Shown: positions 40,181 through 49,290 of the stretch, piece by piece
How the letters are laid out: each line of letters opens with the position of its first letter
Numbering within the stretch: the first letter of the stretch is position 1
Source: Candidatus Microthrix subdominans
GTDB lineage: Bacteria > Actinomycetota > Acidimicrobiia > Acidimicrobiales > Microtrichaceae
Assembly (NCBI GenBank): GCA_016719385.1
Contig: JADJZA010000001.1
Location: forward strand, 1,178,001-1,242,000
DNA: 64,000 bases
Direction: 5' to 3'
Translations under genes and position numbers: made by a program
The notes under the pieces: model-generated
What the model saw: the letters and a program-made list of their open reading frames with translations, nothing else
What the model was told of the DNA's origin: nothing
Databases searched by the model: none

Positions 40181-41416
40181 ATGGACCCAGGAGCTTCCAG
40201 CACCATCAAACGGCGGCCGACCCGCAGGATCATGGTGGGCGACGTGCCCGTCGGCGACGGCGCCCCCGTCAGCGTCCAGTCGATGACGATCACCAAGACC
40301 GCCGACGTCGATGGGACCCTGGCCCAGATCTACGCCCTGGCCGCTGCCGGGGCCGACATCGTGCGCTGTACCTGCAACGACGCCGAGGCCGCCGAGGGTC
40401 TGGCGAGAATCGTGCCCCGCAGCCCGGTGCCGATCGTCGCCGACATCCACCATCAGTACAAGATGGCGCTCGCCGCGTTAGAGGCGGGGGTGGCATGCCT
40501 GCGGCTCAACCCGGGCAACATCCGCCGCCCCGAGCACATCAAGACCGTCGCCATGGAAGCCAAGGACCGGGGGGTGCCGATCCGTATCGGCGTCAACGGC
40601 GGCTCGCTCGATCCCAAGCTGTACGAGCGTTATGGCGGCAAGGTCACCCCCGAGGCGATGGTCGAATCGGCACAGATGGAGATGGCCTACTTCGACGAGG
40701 TGGGCTTCGAGGACATCAAGATCTCGGTCAAGGCCTCCAACGTGCCCCTGATGATCGAGGCCTACCGCCAGCTGGCCGACGTCACCGACCACCCGCTGCA
40801 CCTGGGGGTCACCGAGGCCGGTCCGCTGCCCGGTGGCTACATCAAGGCCACCGCCGGCATCGCCACGCTGCTCGCCGAGGGCATCGGCGACACGATCCGC
40901 TATTCGCTCACCGCCGATCCGGTGGAGGAGGTGCGCGCCGGCCGTCAGCTGCTCGAGGCGATGGGCCTACGCGAGCGCAAAGGCGTTGACCTGATCGCGT
41001 GTCCGTCGTGTGGTCGGGCCGAGGTGGATGTGATCGGCGTGGCCGAGCGGGCCCAGAAGGCATTCGGTGAACGCCAGATCCCGTTGCAGGTAGCTGTGAT
41101 GGGCTGCGTGGTCAACGGGCCGGGCGAAGCCCGCGACGCCGACTTGGGCATCGCCGCCGGCAACAAGCGGGGCCACCTGTTCGTCAAAGGCGAGAACGTG
41201 GCGGTCGTGCCCGAGGACGAGATGGTCGACACCCTGGTCGAGTGGGCCGATTACATCGTCGAGCACGGCACCGAAGCGGCCCTCGATCGGGCCCGCAACA
41301 CCAAGGCGGAGGCCAAGAAGGCAGCGGCCGAGGACCGGGCCCGCAACCTGGGCGAACGGGGCGACGACGCCAACGACTCCGAGGCGGTCGTCGAGCTGAT
41401 CCGCAAGACCACCTGA
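40181..41416 (+). CDS. ispG: 4-hydroxy-3-methylbut-2-enyl diphosphate synthase (flavodoxin)
   Basis: Penultimate MEP-pathway enzyme, converting MEcPP to HMBPP with a [4Fe-4S] cluster. The TIM-barrel part starts PVSVQSMTITKTADVDGTLAQI; LRLNPGNI and GVTEAGPLPGGYIKATAGIA are typical. Cluster ligands are Cys274 and Cys277 (CPSCGR), Cys309 (MGCVVNGPGE) and Glu316. 411 residues, with a Lys/Ala/Glu/Arg-rich tail. The 403-bp gap to nagA downstream is filled by a tetranucleotide repeat and a 74-bp tandem repeat. Confidence 0.97.
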   Translation: MDPGASSTIKRRPTRRIMVGDVPVGDGAPVSVQSMTITKTADVDGTLAQIYALAAAGADIVRCTCNDAEAAEGLARIVPRSPVPIVADIHHQYKMALAALEAGVACLRLNPGNIRRPEHIKTVAMEAKDRGVPIRIGVNGGSLDPKLYERYGGKVTPEAMVESAQMEMAYFDEVGFEDIKISVKASNVPLMIEAYRQLADVTDHPLHLGVTEAGPLPGGYIKATAGIATLLAEGIGDTIRYSLTADPVEEVRAGRQLLEAMGLRERKGVDLIACPSCGRAEVDVIGVAERAQKAFGERQIPLQVAVMGCVVNGPGEARDADLGIAAGNKRGHLFVKGENVAVVPEDEMVDTLVEWADYIVEHGTEAALDRARNTKAEAKKAAAEDRARNLGERGDDANDSEAVVELIRKTT

Positions 41417-41432
41417 GCCGGGCCGCCCGCAC

Positions 41433-41452
41433 ACCCACCCACCCACCCACCC
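41433..41452. repeat. ACCC tetranucleotide microsatellite, five units
   Basis: Five perfect ACCC units, 17 bp after the ispG stop and directly before the 74-bp tandem array. Confidence 0.9.
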
Positions 41453-41456
41453 AACC

Positions 41457-41791
41457 GAAGTCGGGAGTGGAAACGACCGTCTGGGCGCGTTTTGGCCTCC
41501 CCGGTTCGGAACCCTTGTGGAAGTCGGGAGTGGAAACGACCGTCTGGGCGCGCTTTGGGCTCCCCGGTTCGGCGTGGTTCGGGAGCCCTTATCGAAGTCG
41601 GGAGTGGAAACGACCATCTGGGCGCGCTTTGGGCTCCCCGGTTCGGCGTGGTTTGGGAGCCCCTATCGAAGTCGGGAGTGGAAACGACCGTCTGGGCGCG
41701 CTTTGGGCTCCCCGGTTCGGCGTGGTTCGGGGGCCCTTCACGAAGTCGGGAGTGGAAACGACCGTCTGGGCGTGCTTTGGGCTCCCCGGTT
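41457..41791. repeat. Five tandem copies of a 74-bp hairpin-bearing repeat
   Basis: Units start at 41457, 41520, 41594, 41668 and 41742, each with GAAGTCGGGAGTGGAAACG. Copies 2-4 are exactly 74 bp; the first lacks 11 bp (63 bp) and the last ends early. Each full unit holds GGGCTCCC and GGGAGCCC (in copy 2 at 41557-41564 and 41581-41588), an 8-bp inverted repeat with a 16-nt loop. The A-to-G change in copy 4 keeps the stem as G-U in RNA. The array lies between convergent ispG and nagA, has no stops in any plus frame, and I do not recognise the family. With the microsatellite it fills the gene-free 41417-41819. Confidence 0.92.
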
Positions 41792-41819
41792 GGGAGGTGG
41801 GGTAGAGGTGATCGCTGGG

Positions 41820-42986
41820 TCAGTCAGGGTCGGCGACGAACCGGTCGCCGTCAATCCAGGTGGAGCCGACGGTCCAGCTGGGCGTCCAGCGCACCAGGTC
41901 GGCCCGAGCACCCACCTCGAGGGTGCCCAGGTCGGTACGACCGATCGCCCGTGCCGGTTGGCGGGTGAACGCGTCGAGCACCCACCCGGGATCGAAGCCG
42001 GCGCCGACCAGCCCGGCGACCACCATCGCCCCGCTGTGGATGCCCCCGGCGAGCACGGAAGGGTCATCCGCCGTTGACCGGCCGGCGGCGTCGTCCCGAT
42101 CGGCCGCCACCCGGGGTGCACGGTCGGTGACTCCGGTCTCGGCGACCGCATCGGTGACCAGCACGCAGCGGTCGGGCGCCGCCCGTCGGACCAGCTGGAT
42201 CAGGTCGGCATGGACGTGGACGAGGTCGCCGATCAGTCCCAGCGTGAGGCGATCGTCGACCAGCGCTGCGCCGACGACGCCCGGCTCCCGCTGGTGCAGG
42301 CCCCGTTGGGCATTGCCCAGGTGGGTCACCATCGAGGCGCCCACGCCGGCGGCGTGGTGCACCTGCTCGGCGGTGGCATCGGAGTGGCCGATCGAGACGA
42401 CCACGCCGGCCCGCCGGAGTGCGACGATCAGGTCGTCGGCACCCCCCAGCTCGGGGGCCAGGGTGACGATGGCGAGCGCCCCCAGGGGCAGCCGGGCTAG
42501 GGCGTCGGCGTGCCCGGGCGAGGGATCGAGACGGAAACGGCTCGGGTGTGCCCCCAGGCGGGATGGCGCGATGAACGGTCCCTCCAGGTGCACGCCGAGC
42601 AGCCGGGCACCGGTCGCAGCGCCCGCCGGGCGGTCCCGACGCTCCTCCTCGGTGGCAGCGATCTGGCCGAGCAGCCGCTCGAAGGGCCCGGTGATGAAGG
42701 TTGGCGCCACAGCGGTGACGCCGGCCGCAGCGAGCGAGCGGCGCCACGGGCCCCAGAGCGAGGGCGGGGTGGAGCCGAGGTCGATGCCCACGCCGCCGTT
42801 GCACTGCAGGTCGATCAGCCCCGGAGTGAGCGTTCCCGGTGTCGGGTCGGGCGCCCCGGCGGGGGCGTCGCCCCACCGGATCTCCCTCAGCCGGCCGTCG
42901 TCGTGGGCGACCCACACCGGCCCGTCGAGGCGACCGTCGCTTCGCAGGCCCCGCTGCGCTGCGATCCAGGCCACGGGATTGGTCAT
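41820..42986 (-). CDS. nagA: N-acetylglucosamine-6-phosphate deacetylase
   Basis: Deacetylates GlcNAc-6-P in amino-sugar recycling; amidohydrolase-superfamily TIM barrel. Visible motifs: LTPGLIDLQCNGGVGID (start of barrel), LGVHLEGPFI (metal-binding Glu), VSIGHSDATAEQ (His), THLGNAQRGLHQREPGVVGAAL (family THLFNAM) and VTDAVAETG (catalytic Asp). 388 residues. The ATG follows from homology; the longer open frame upstream runs through unrelated sequence. No nagB or transporter lies next to it. About 80 bp separate it from the C69 peptidase gene upstream, so it may be the last gene of a minus-strand run of three. Confidence 0.92.
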   Translation of the reverse strand: MTNPVAWIAAQRGLRSDGRLDGPVWVAHDDGRLREIRWGDAPAGAPDPTPGTLTPGLIDLQCNGGVGIDLGSTPPSLWGPWRRSLAAAGVTAVAPTFITGPFERLLGQIAATEEERRDRPAGAATGARLLGVHLEGPFIAPSRLGAHPSRFRLDPSPGHADALARLPLGALAIVTLAPELGGADDLIVALRRAGVVVSIGHSDATAEQVHHAAGVGASMVTHLGNAQRGLHQREPGVVGAALVDDRLTLGLIGDLVHVHADLIQLVRRAAPDRCVLVTDAVAETGVTDRAPRVAADRDDAAGRSTADDPSVLAGGIHSGAMVVAGLVGAGFDPGWVLDAFTRQPARAIGRTDLGTLEVGARADLVRWTPSWTVGSTWIDGDRFVADPD

Positions 42987-43066
42987 CGGAGCAACCGGAT
43001 CGCCTGAGCGCCGCTGGTCACGCGAGCGAGCCGTTCGCGCGCGGTGCGCAATCGGACGCCGCCGGG

Positions 43067-44290
43067 TCACCCACCGGAACCAGCGCCCACGCGGTCGGCG
43101 GCAGCGGCGAGCGCAGAACGCACGTCGGCCGACCAGGCAGCGCCGCCGTCGAGGGGCGGTCGCCCGGGGCGCTGGGTGGCCTGCTCCCAGATGCGGTCCT
43201 CGACCGGGTCGAGCACCATCCTCACCTCGGCGAGCGCGTCGGGGCTGGCCTCGACCGCATCGGCCAGGCCGCCGACGACCGCCCAGGTCGCCGCGTCGCC
43301 GAGCACCTCGGGCATCCATCCAGTGCCGCAGGGCACGAAGATCGAACAACACGGCGAGCCGAGCGCAGCGACGGTGCGGGGGCGCTCCTCCCTGTCGGCA
43401 GGCAGCCAGGTGACCAAGGAGGCGGTCGTGCGTTGGTAGTCGCGCACGTGCATGCACACGCTGATGCCCGAAAAATCGTCACGGACGTCGTCGGGCGGCG
43501 CCACCACCTCGCCGTCGTTGCGGGTGCGGCCGACCGGGTCGCCCCAGGGCACGGGGCCGTGGCTGCGCAGCACCGCCACCGCGTCGGCGGGCGTGGGCGC
43601 TTCGCCGGGCGAGGCGACGAAGGCCGAGGTGCAGGCCAGGCGGTGGTCGGCCAGCTCGGTGGGCACGTCCGGGTTGCGCCGCTGCCCCCAGGTTGTGGGG
43701 TCGGCGCCTCCGCCATGGCGTTCCCAGGTGGCGTCGTCGGTCAGCCGGTTGGAGATCGCTCCGCCCCCGGGTAGTTCACGCGCCACCCAGGCCGAAGCGC
43801 TGGTCTCGAGCTGCCAGACCGTTCCCGGGTCGGCGATGAGGAACGAGGACCAGTAAGGCTCGGTGCCCGTCGCAGCGTCGTCGCCGCGCTCGCCGCCCCC
43901 GCCCTGGCCGTAGCGTTCGAGGAACCGGCCGATGAGAAACACGGCGTGGGCAGCGTCCTTGGCCCCTTCGGCGGCAAGACGCACGAGGTCCATGCCGATC
44001 AGCGCCGGTTGAGCCGAGGCCGGGTCGTCGGTGGTCCAGATCTTCTCGTTGCCGACGGCCACCCGTTGGGTGGACAGCGCGGTTTCGGCACCCCACAGCC
44101 AGTCCGGCTGGCTGAGCAGCACGCCGACCGAACCTGGGTCCTCGCCAAGCTTCAGGTACTGGGTGGGCAGCCGGTTGCCGGCGGGCCGGGGGCTCTTGTA
44201 GCGCAGCACCTGTGGCTCGGCGACGGGCCGGTCGGAGTTCTTGGCGAACAGGGTGCCGGTCGGGGTGGTCACGGCAAAGGTGTCACACAT
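43067..44290 (-). CDS. C69-family peptidase (secernin/dipeptidase-like Ntn hydrolase)
   Basis: A 407-residue N-terminal-nucleophile hydrolase. MCDTFAVTTPTGTLFAKNSDRP is the hallmark: after Met removal Cys2 becomes the nucleophile; NSDRP is the conserved follow-up. Further family segments are ALIGMDLVRLAAEGAKDA, YWSSFLIADPGTVWQLETS and AISNRLT. These enzymes cleave dipeptides or C-N bonds; the substrate is unknown. The start overlaps the end of the flavin amine oxidase gene by 8 bp, so the two are co-transcribed. Confidence 0.88.
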   Translation of the reverse strand: MCDTFAVTTPTGTLFAKNSDRPVAEPQVLRYKSPRPAGNRLPTQYLKLGEDPGSVGVLLSQPDWLWGAETALSTQRVAVGNEKIWTTDDPASAQPALIGMDLVRLAAEGAKDAAHAVFLIGRFLERYGQGGGGERGDDAATGTEPYWSSFLIADPGTVWQLETSASAWVARELPGGGAISNRLTDDATWERHGGGADPTTWGQRRNPDVPTELADHRLACTSAFVASPGEAPTPADAVAVLRSHGPVPWGDPVGRTRNDGEVVAPPDDVRDDFSGISVCMHVRDYQRTTASLVTWLPADREERPRTVAALGSPCCSIFVPCGTGWMPEVLGDAATWAVVGGLADAVEASPDALAEVRMVLDPVEDRIWEQATQRPGRPPLDGGAAWSADVRSALAAAADRVGAGSGG

Positions 44291-45818
44291 CTGTTCGCTC
44301 CGTTGGGCTGTGGTGCGGGTCGCGGCCGTGCGGGTCGCCGTCGTACCGGTGATGGGCCCCCGAAGGGGCATTCGGCTGGAGCTGGTTGGCCACCTCGGCG
44401 GCGGTGGTCCGGCCTGATTCGATGGCGCCGTCGATGTAGCCCACCCATCGGGTGGCGCATTCGCTGCCCGCCCAATGGATCGGGCCCACGGGATGGCGCA
44501 GCTCCGGGCCCCAGCGGGTCCACGCCCCCGGCGGCAGGTGGGCGCCGTAGCAGCCGCGGGTGTGGGGCTCCGCCGACCAGTCGAGGTCGACGTAGTCCTG
44601 CGGCGCCGCCGCCTTCTCGCCGAGGGCGGCCACCAGGTGGTCGACGACCATCTGACGTCGGTCCTGCTGGGAGTGGCGCCCGGCGGCGGTGGCGTGAGCG
44701 GCCTCAAAGAACCCGGTGATCACTCCCGGCCCGTCAGGCACGTGGTTCGGAGCGGTGCTGTCGAAGGTGGCGCCGACGACAGCGCCCGGGGCGATCACCT
44801 GGCCGGACAGACCGGCCGCCCGCCAAAACGGCGTCGGATAGATGACGTGGAACTTGATGACCGAGCCGCCGGGCATGTTGGCCATGAGCTGATCGCGGGC
44901 GGGCGGCAACGTCGGATCGAAGGCGATGCGCTGGGCGACGGTCGGCGGTACGGCGACGATCACCCGGCGGGCACGCAGCCATTCGATCCTGGCTCCGGTG
45001 GAGCCCCCTGGGCCCATGGTGCCGCCAAGGTCAGAGCCGACGGCGGCCGGAGCGCGGCGCTGGACGGTGACGGTGACTCCGTCGTTGTCCCTGTCCCAAT
45101 CGAGGCCGAGCACCTCGCTGTCGAGCTGCACCCCTCCGGGGAGTTGCTCGGCCAGCCTCCGGGCCAGCGGTTCGAGCCCGCCGACGATCCGACGCTCCTG
45201 GGCGCCGCCCGTGGTGTCGGTCAGCGCGCTCCACCCGCCGGCTGCGGCCACGTAGTGGGCCACGTGCAACAGCGACAGGTCGGCGGAGGTGGCGGCGAAC
45301 ACCGCTTGAACGCCCACCTCGAACAGTTCGGTCGCAGCGCCAGGCACACCCCGGCCGTCGATCCAGGTGGCCAGCGTCTGGCGGTCCAACGCAGCGGCCT
45401 TCGGGGCCTGCCAAGGTGCGTCGGTCGGAACGGTGTCCGCCAGCGCCTCAAGGGCGGCGACCAGCTCGAGGTAGCCGAGCAGCTCCTCTTTGGCGAAGGC
45501 CAGTGCCGGGCTGGCCACCCGCACGACGGTGCCGGCCCGTACGACGACATCGTCGCCGTCGTCGTACTGCGGGTAGGTGTCGACGCCCAGCTCGTCGGCC
45601 AGGGCGGCGATGCGGCTCTGCCCCGGCCCGATCCACTGCCCGCCCAGGTCGAGGGTCACCCCCGATCGCTCGACGGTGTGGGTGCGTCCGCCCACCCGGT
45701 TGCGCGCTTCGAGCACGACGACCTTCAAGCCCGCGCCTGCCAGCGCCCGGGCGGCGCTCAGCCCGGCGAACCCGGCCCCGACAACGATCACGTCGGCGTC
45801 AGCGTCGGCATCGGTCAT
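44283..45818 (-). CDS. Flavin-containing amine oxidase
   Basis: A 511-residue FAD enzyme of the monoamine oxidase family, oxidising amines to aldehydes with H2O2 and ammonia release. The N-terminal dinucleotide fold VIVVGAGFAGLSAARALAGA, ARNRVGGRTHT and DLGGQWIGP, and the C-terminal FAD segment WAGSECATRWVGYIDGAIESG are intact. The C-terminal roughly 30 residues are His/Arg/Pro-rich. ATG 45818 gives MTDADADADVIVVGAG. It is followed by the overlapping C69 peptidase gene. Divergent from proS with 164 bp between. Confidence 0.92.
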   Translation of the reverse strand: MTDADADADVIVVGAGFAGLSAARALAGAGLKVVVLEARNRVGGRTHTVERSGVTLDLGGQWIGPGQSRIAALADELGVDTYPQYDDGDDVVVRAGTVVRVASPALAFAKEELLGYLELVAALEALADTVPTDAPWQAPKAAALDRQTLATWIDGRGVPGAATELFEVGVQAVFAATSADLSLLHVAHYVAAAGGWSALTDTTGGAQERRIVGGLEPLARRLAEQLPGGVQLDSEVLGLDWDRDNDGVTVTVQRRAPAAVGSDLGGTMGPGGSTGARIEWLRARRVIVAVPPTVAQRIAFDPTLPPARDQLMANMPGGSVIKFHVIYPTPFWRAAGLSGQVIAPGAVVGATFDSTAPNHVPDGPGVITGFFEAAHATAAGRHSQQDRRQMVVDHLVAALGEKAAAPQDYVDLDWSAEPHTRGCYGAHLPPGAWTRWGPELRHPVGPIHWAGSECATRWVGYIDGAIESGRTTAAEVANQLQPNAPSGAHHRYDGDPHGRDPHHSPTERTDV

Positions 45819-45982
45819 AGGGCGATCGCAGCAACGACGGCTGCCATGCCGGCCGATCGGTCGGCGCTGTCGAATTCACTCACGAACACCCCCTCGGCTC
45901 GGTCGTCCACCAGTGTCGCGCCCCGACGCTCGCCATTCTGCCGAATCGGCTCGGGGCCGACGGCTGCGCCTACGATCGACGC

Positions 45983-47401
45983 GTGGCTCCCAAGCGTGTA
46001 CTCACCCCCCAGGCCGACGATTTCCCCCGCTGGTACCAGGACGTCATCGGTCGGGCCGAGCTGGCCGAGAACGGTCCGGTGCGAGGCACGATGGTAATCC
46101 GCCCCTACGCCTATGCGATCTGGGAGCACATGCAGGCCGAGGTGGATCGCCGCCTCAAGGCCACCGGTGCCGAGAACGCCTACTTCCCGCTGTTCATCCC
46201 CGAGGAATACCTCGCCCGCGAGGCCGACCACGTCGAGGGTTTCAGTCCCGAGCTGGCGGTCGTCACCCACGCCGGGGGTAACGAGCTGGAGCACCCGGTG
46301 GTGGTGCGGCCCACGTCCGAGACGGTCTTCGGCGAGTTCATGTCCAAGTGGATCCAGAGCCACCGCGACCTGCCGATGCTGCTCAACCAGTGGAGCAACG
46401 TGGTCCGCTGGGAAAAGCGGCCCCGCATCTTCCTGCGCACCAGCGAGTTCCTGTGGCAGGAGGGCCACACCGCTCACGCCACGCAGGAGGAGGCCAACCG
46501 CTACGCGGTGCGCATCCTTCACGAGGTGTACGCCGACTTCATGGAGGAGTACCTGGCCATCCCGGTGTTCCGCGGTCGCAAGATCCCCCAGGAGCGCTTC
46601 CCCGGGGCGACCAATACCCTCACGGTCGAGGCGATGATGCGCGACGGCAAGGCGTTGCAGATGGGCACCAGCCACGAGCTGGGCCAGAACTTTGCCAAGG
46701 CGTTCGACATCTCCTTCCAGGGCGCCGACGGCGCCAACGCGATGGCGTGGACCACCTCCTGGGGCGTGTCGACCCGCATGATGGGCGGGCTGATCATGGC
46801 GCACGGCGACGACGCCGGCCTGCGGGTGCCGCCCAAGGTGGCCGGAACCCAGGTGGTGGTGATGGTGGTGCGCGAGGACGACGCCGGTCGGGTGGGCGAC
46901 GCCGCCCGCTACCTGGCCGGCGACCTGGTCGGTGCGGGCATCCGCTGCAAGGTCGACGACAACACCGACACCGGCTTCGGTCGGCGGGCAACCGCTTGGG
47001 AGCTGAAGGGTGTGCCGGTGCGCATCGAGATGGGGCCGCGCGACCTCGATGAGGGCGTGGCCGTGGTGGTGCGGCGCGACACCGGCGAGAAGACCCCGGT
47101 GCCCAGCGGTGAGGTGGCCGGCCGGGTGGCCGAGCTGCTCGATGAGATCCAGGCCTCGCTCTTCGCCGAGGCGTTGGCATTCCGCGACGCCAACACCGTC
47201 GACGTGTCCACGGTCGGCGAGGCAATCGAGGCGGGTGCGACCGGCTTCGCCCGGCTGCCGTGGAACGCGATCGGTGACGCCGGGGTCGATGAGTTGGGCG
47301 AGCACGCCATCACCGTTCGGTGCCTGCTCGCAGCCGATGGGGGAGTGGCCGAGAGCGACGACGGGGACGGCCTGATCGCCGTCGTCGGCCGCAGCTACTG
47401 A
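45983..47401 (+). CDS. proS: Prolyl-tRNA synthetase, class III (archaeal/eukaryotic-type)
   Basis: Charges tRNA-Pro. At 472 residues without the INS editing domain, and with DFPRWYQDVIGRAELAENGPVRGTMVIRPY at the start, this is the eukaryote/archaeon-like type (class-II fold). Motif 2 region WSNVVRWEKRPRIFLRTSEFLWQEGHTAHAT and motif 3-like TSWGVSTRMMGGLIMAHGD are clear; the anticodon-binding domain follows (VVMVVRE...AGIRCKVDDNTDTGFGRRATAWE) and a zinc-like C-terminal part. TACGAT 6 nt before the GTG start suggests a leaderless mRNA. Confidence 0.95.
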   Translation: MAPKRVLTPQADDFPRWYQDVIGRAELAENGPVRGTMVIRPYAYAIWEHMQAEVDRRLKATGAENAYFPLFIPEEYLAREADHVEGFSPELAVVTHAGGNELEHPVVVRPTSETVFGEFMSKWIQSHRDLPMLLNQWSNVVRWEKRPRIFLRTSEFLWQEGHTAHATQEEANRYAVRILHEVYADFMEEYLAIPVFRGRKIPQERFPGATNTLTVEAMMRDGKALQMGTSHELGQNFAKAFDISFQGADGANAMAWTTSWGVSTRMMGGLIMAHGDDAGLRVPPKVAGTQVVVMVVREDDAGRVGDAARYLAGDLVGAGIRCKVDDNTDTGFGRRATAWELKGVPVRIEMGPRDLDEGVAVVVRRDTGEKTPVPSGEVAGRVAELLDEIQASLFAEALAFRDANTVDVSTVGEAIEAGATGFARLPWNAIGDAGVDELGEHAITVRCLLAADGGVAESDDGDGLIAVVGRSY

Positions 47402-47415
47402 CGCGAGCGCCTACC

Positions 47416-47781
47416 TCACCTGATCTGGACAATGCGACCGCCGGTTCCCCATTCGGCGTCGGCGGTGAGGACCGGACCATCCTTCCGTTCGCCGAGTGCC
47501 AGGCAGAGCCGATCACCGAGTGACAGGCCCTCGCCGGGTTGCCATCGGCTGGCGGCCCATTCGGCGTCCTCGATCGTCACCGGTTCGACGGTGATCGAAT
47601 AGCTCTCCAGCAGCGCCCGGGCAAGAGTCCAATTGCGCTGCTTGCCCAAGACCTTCTGTGCAGTCTCCGACCAGTTGGCCGCCCCGCAGGTGACGCCGCG
47701 CTCCAAGGCGGCCTCCACCACGTCGGCGCCTGGCTCGCCCTGCAAGAAGGCAAGCAGCGCCGAAGCATCGACCACGCTCAC
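47416..47781 (-). CDS. vapC: PIN-domain toxin VapC (second module)
   Basis: A 121-residue PIN ribonuclease. Asp5 (VVDASALLAFLQGEPGAD), Glu39 (NWSETAQK), Asp90 (LSLGDRLCLALG) and Asp108 (LTADAEW) form the acidic site. The GTG start overlaps the antitoxin stop by 2 bp (GTGA pattern). Converges on proS, with 14 bp between stops. Sequence and antitoxin type differ from the module at 25.2 kb, so the two pairs are not duplicates. Confidence 0.9.
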   Translation of the reverse strand: MSVVDASALLAFLQGEPGADVVEAALERGVTCGAANWSETAQKVLGKQRNWTLARALLESYSITVEPVTIEDAEWAASRWQPGEGLSLGDRLCLALGERKDGPVLTADAEWGTGGRIVQIR

Positions 47782-48026
47782 GGAGCGTCGTCCTCGCCAT
47801 CGGCAAGGGTGCGCCGTTCGGACAGGAGGTCCGAAACCAGATCCAACCCGGCCAAATCCGCTCGAACTCGGGCCTGGAGCTGCTTTCGGGTGAGGAGCAC
47901 GATCCCCTCGTGGGTGTCGAGCAGGACCAATGGTGTTCCTTCGCTGAGTCCACGACGTGTGCGCACGTCGGCGGGTACCACCAGACGACCCCGATCTCCC
48001 ATCGTTACATTGTTCGTCCCACTCAC
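47778..48026 (-). CDS. vapB: AbrB/MazE-type antitoxin VapB (second module)
   Basis: An 82-residue protein with a swapped-hairpin AbrB-type DNA-binding N-terminus (NNVTMGDRGRLVVPADVRTRRGL, then LLDTHEGIVLLTR) and an acidic C-terminus ending GEDDAP for toxin binding. GTG 48026 includes the first strand; an ATG at 48002 would delete it and is less likely. Divergent from the aminotransferase gene, with 105 bp between in which the promoter and autoregulatory site should lie; no obvious repeat was seen. Confidence 0.85.
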   Translation of the reverse strand: MSGTNNVTMGDRGRLVVPADVRTRRGLSEGTPLVLLDTHEGIVLLTRKQLQARVRADLAGLDLVSDLLSERRTLADGEDDAP

Positions 48027-48131
48027 GGACTCAAGGTACCACGGGAGAGATCTGTCTGGTAGGGGCTGCTTCGTCCGGGACGGGCTCGGAGCGAAGCCCG
48101 TTGACCGGGTGGTGGGCGCGAAGATGGAGGC

Positions 48132-49259
48132 GTGCATCCCCTCGTTCGTGTTGGCCAGTCCGATCCCCGACCCGCTGCCGAGCGTCAGGCGATCCTCGAC
48201 GCCCCGGTGTTCGGCGAGGCCTTCACCGACCACATGGTGCTGATGCGCTGGACTGCCACCGGGCAAGCTGCGGGGGAGTGGGGGCCGATCGAGTTGCGTC
48301 CGTTCGGCCCGCTGTCGCTCAGCCCGGCAACGTTGGCGCTGCACTACGGCCAGTCGATCTTCGAGGCGTTCAAGGCTTTTACGCAGGCCGACGGATCGGT
48401 CGGGGTGTTTCGGATCGAGCGCAACGCCGCCCGCATGAACCAGAGCGCCCGTCGGCTGGCCATGCCGACGCTGCCCGACGGGGCCTTCGAGACGTCGTGC
48501 GAAGCGCTCATCGACGCCGACCGGGCGTGGGTGCCGACAGCGGATGGTTCGGCGCTGTACGTGCGGCCGTTCCTCTTCGCCGCCGAGGCCCACCTGTCGG
48601 TGCGCCCGGCCGAGGAGTACCTCTATGCGGTGATTGCCTCGCCCGTCGCTTCCTACTTCGGCCCGGTGCTGGGGGCGATCAGCGTGGCGGTGGAGTCGAG
48701 CGACGTGCGGGCGACGCCCGGCGGCACCGGTGCGGTGAAGTTCGCCGGCAACTACGCCGCCGGGTTCGCCGCCCATGGCCGGGCGTCGGCGGCGGGCGGC
48801 GACCAGGTGTTGTGGCTCGACGCTGTCGAGCACCGCTGGGTGGAGGAGCTCAACGCCATGAACGCCATGTTCGTCTGGCAGCGCAACGGTCGCACCGTGC
48901 TGAGCACACCACCGCTGTCGGGCACGATCCTCGAGGGTGTCACCCGTGACTCGCTGCTCGAGCTGGCCCGCCAACAGGGCGGTGACATCGGCATCGACGA
49001 GGTGCTGGAGGAGCCGACGTCGATCGAGGCCGTGCGGGCGGGGATCGAGGCGGGAGAGCTGCGCGAGATGTTCGCCTGCGGCACCGCGGCGGTGATCGTG
49101 CCGGTCGGCCGGCTGATCGACGGTGACGTCGCGCGCACGGTGGGCGATGGCGAGCCGGGCGCAACGACGATGGCCCTGCGCAGCGCCCTGCTCGACATCC
49201 AATACGGCCGTGCGACCGACACTCGCGGCTGGATGCGCACGATCGAACCGGTTGGCTGA
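48132..49259 (+). CDS. ilvE: Branched-chain amino acid aminotransferase
   Basis: PLP enzyme (fold type IV) interconverting Leu/Ile/Val and their keto acids. LHYGQSIFEAFKAF, RIERNAARMNQSARRL, YVRPFLFA and TGAVKFAGNYAAG with PLP-binding Lys203 are diagnostic; GTAAVIVPVG near the C-terminus contacts the cofactor phosphate. The usual EVGAMN motif reads ELNAMN, a mild change. 375 residues. GTG start with GATGGAGG immediately upstream. It lies 144 bp before rimP; the leader hairpin there might also end its transcript. Confidence 0.9.
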   Translation: MHPLVRVGQSDPRPAAERQAILDAPVFGEAFTDHMVLMRWTATGQAAGEWGPIELRPFGPLSLSPATLALHYGQSIFEAFKAFTQADGSVGVFRIERNAARMNQSARRLAMPTLPDGAFETSCEALIDADRAWVPTADGSALYVRPFLFAAEAHLSVRPAEEYLYAVIASPVASYFGPVLGAISVAVESSDVRATPGGTGAVKFAGNYAAGFAAHGRASAAGGDQVLWLDAVEHRWVEELNAMNAMFVWQRNGRTVLSTPPLSGTILEGVTRDSLLELARQQGGDIGIDEVLEEPTSIEAVRAGIEAGELREMFACGTAAVIVPVGRLIDGDVARTVGDGEPGATTMALRSALLDIQYGRATDTRGWMRTIEPVG

Positions 49260-49290
49260 GGGGCGTCGGCCCGCTTCTGGCGGTCTGTAC

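Noticed and set aside
41457..41791. CRISPR array
   Set aside because: Units are directly adjacent 74-bp copies without variable spacers, and no cas genes are present.
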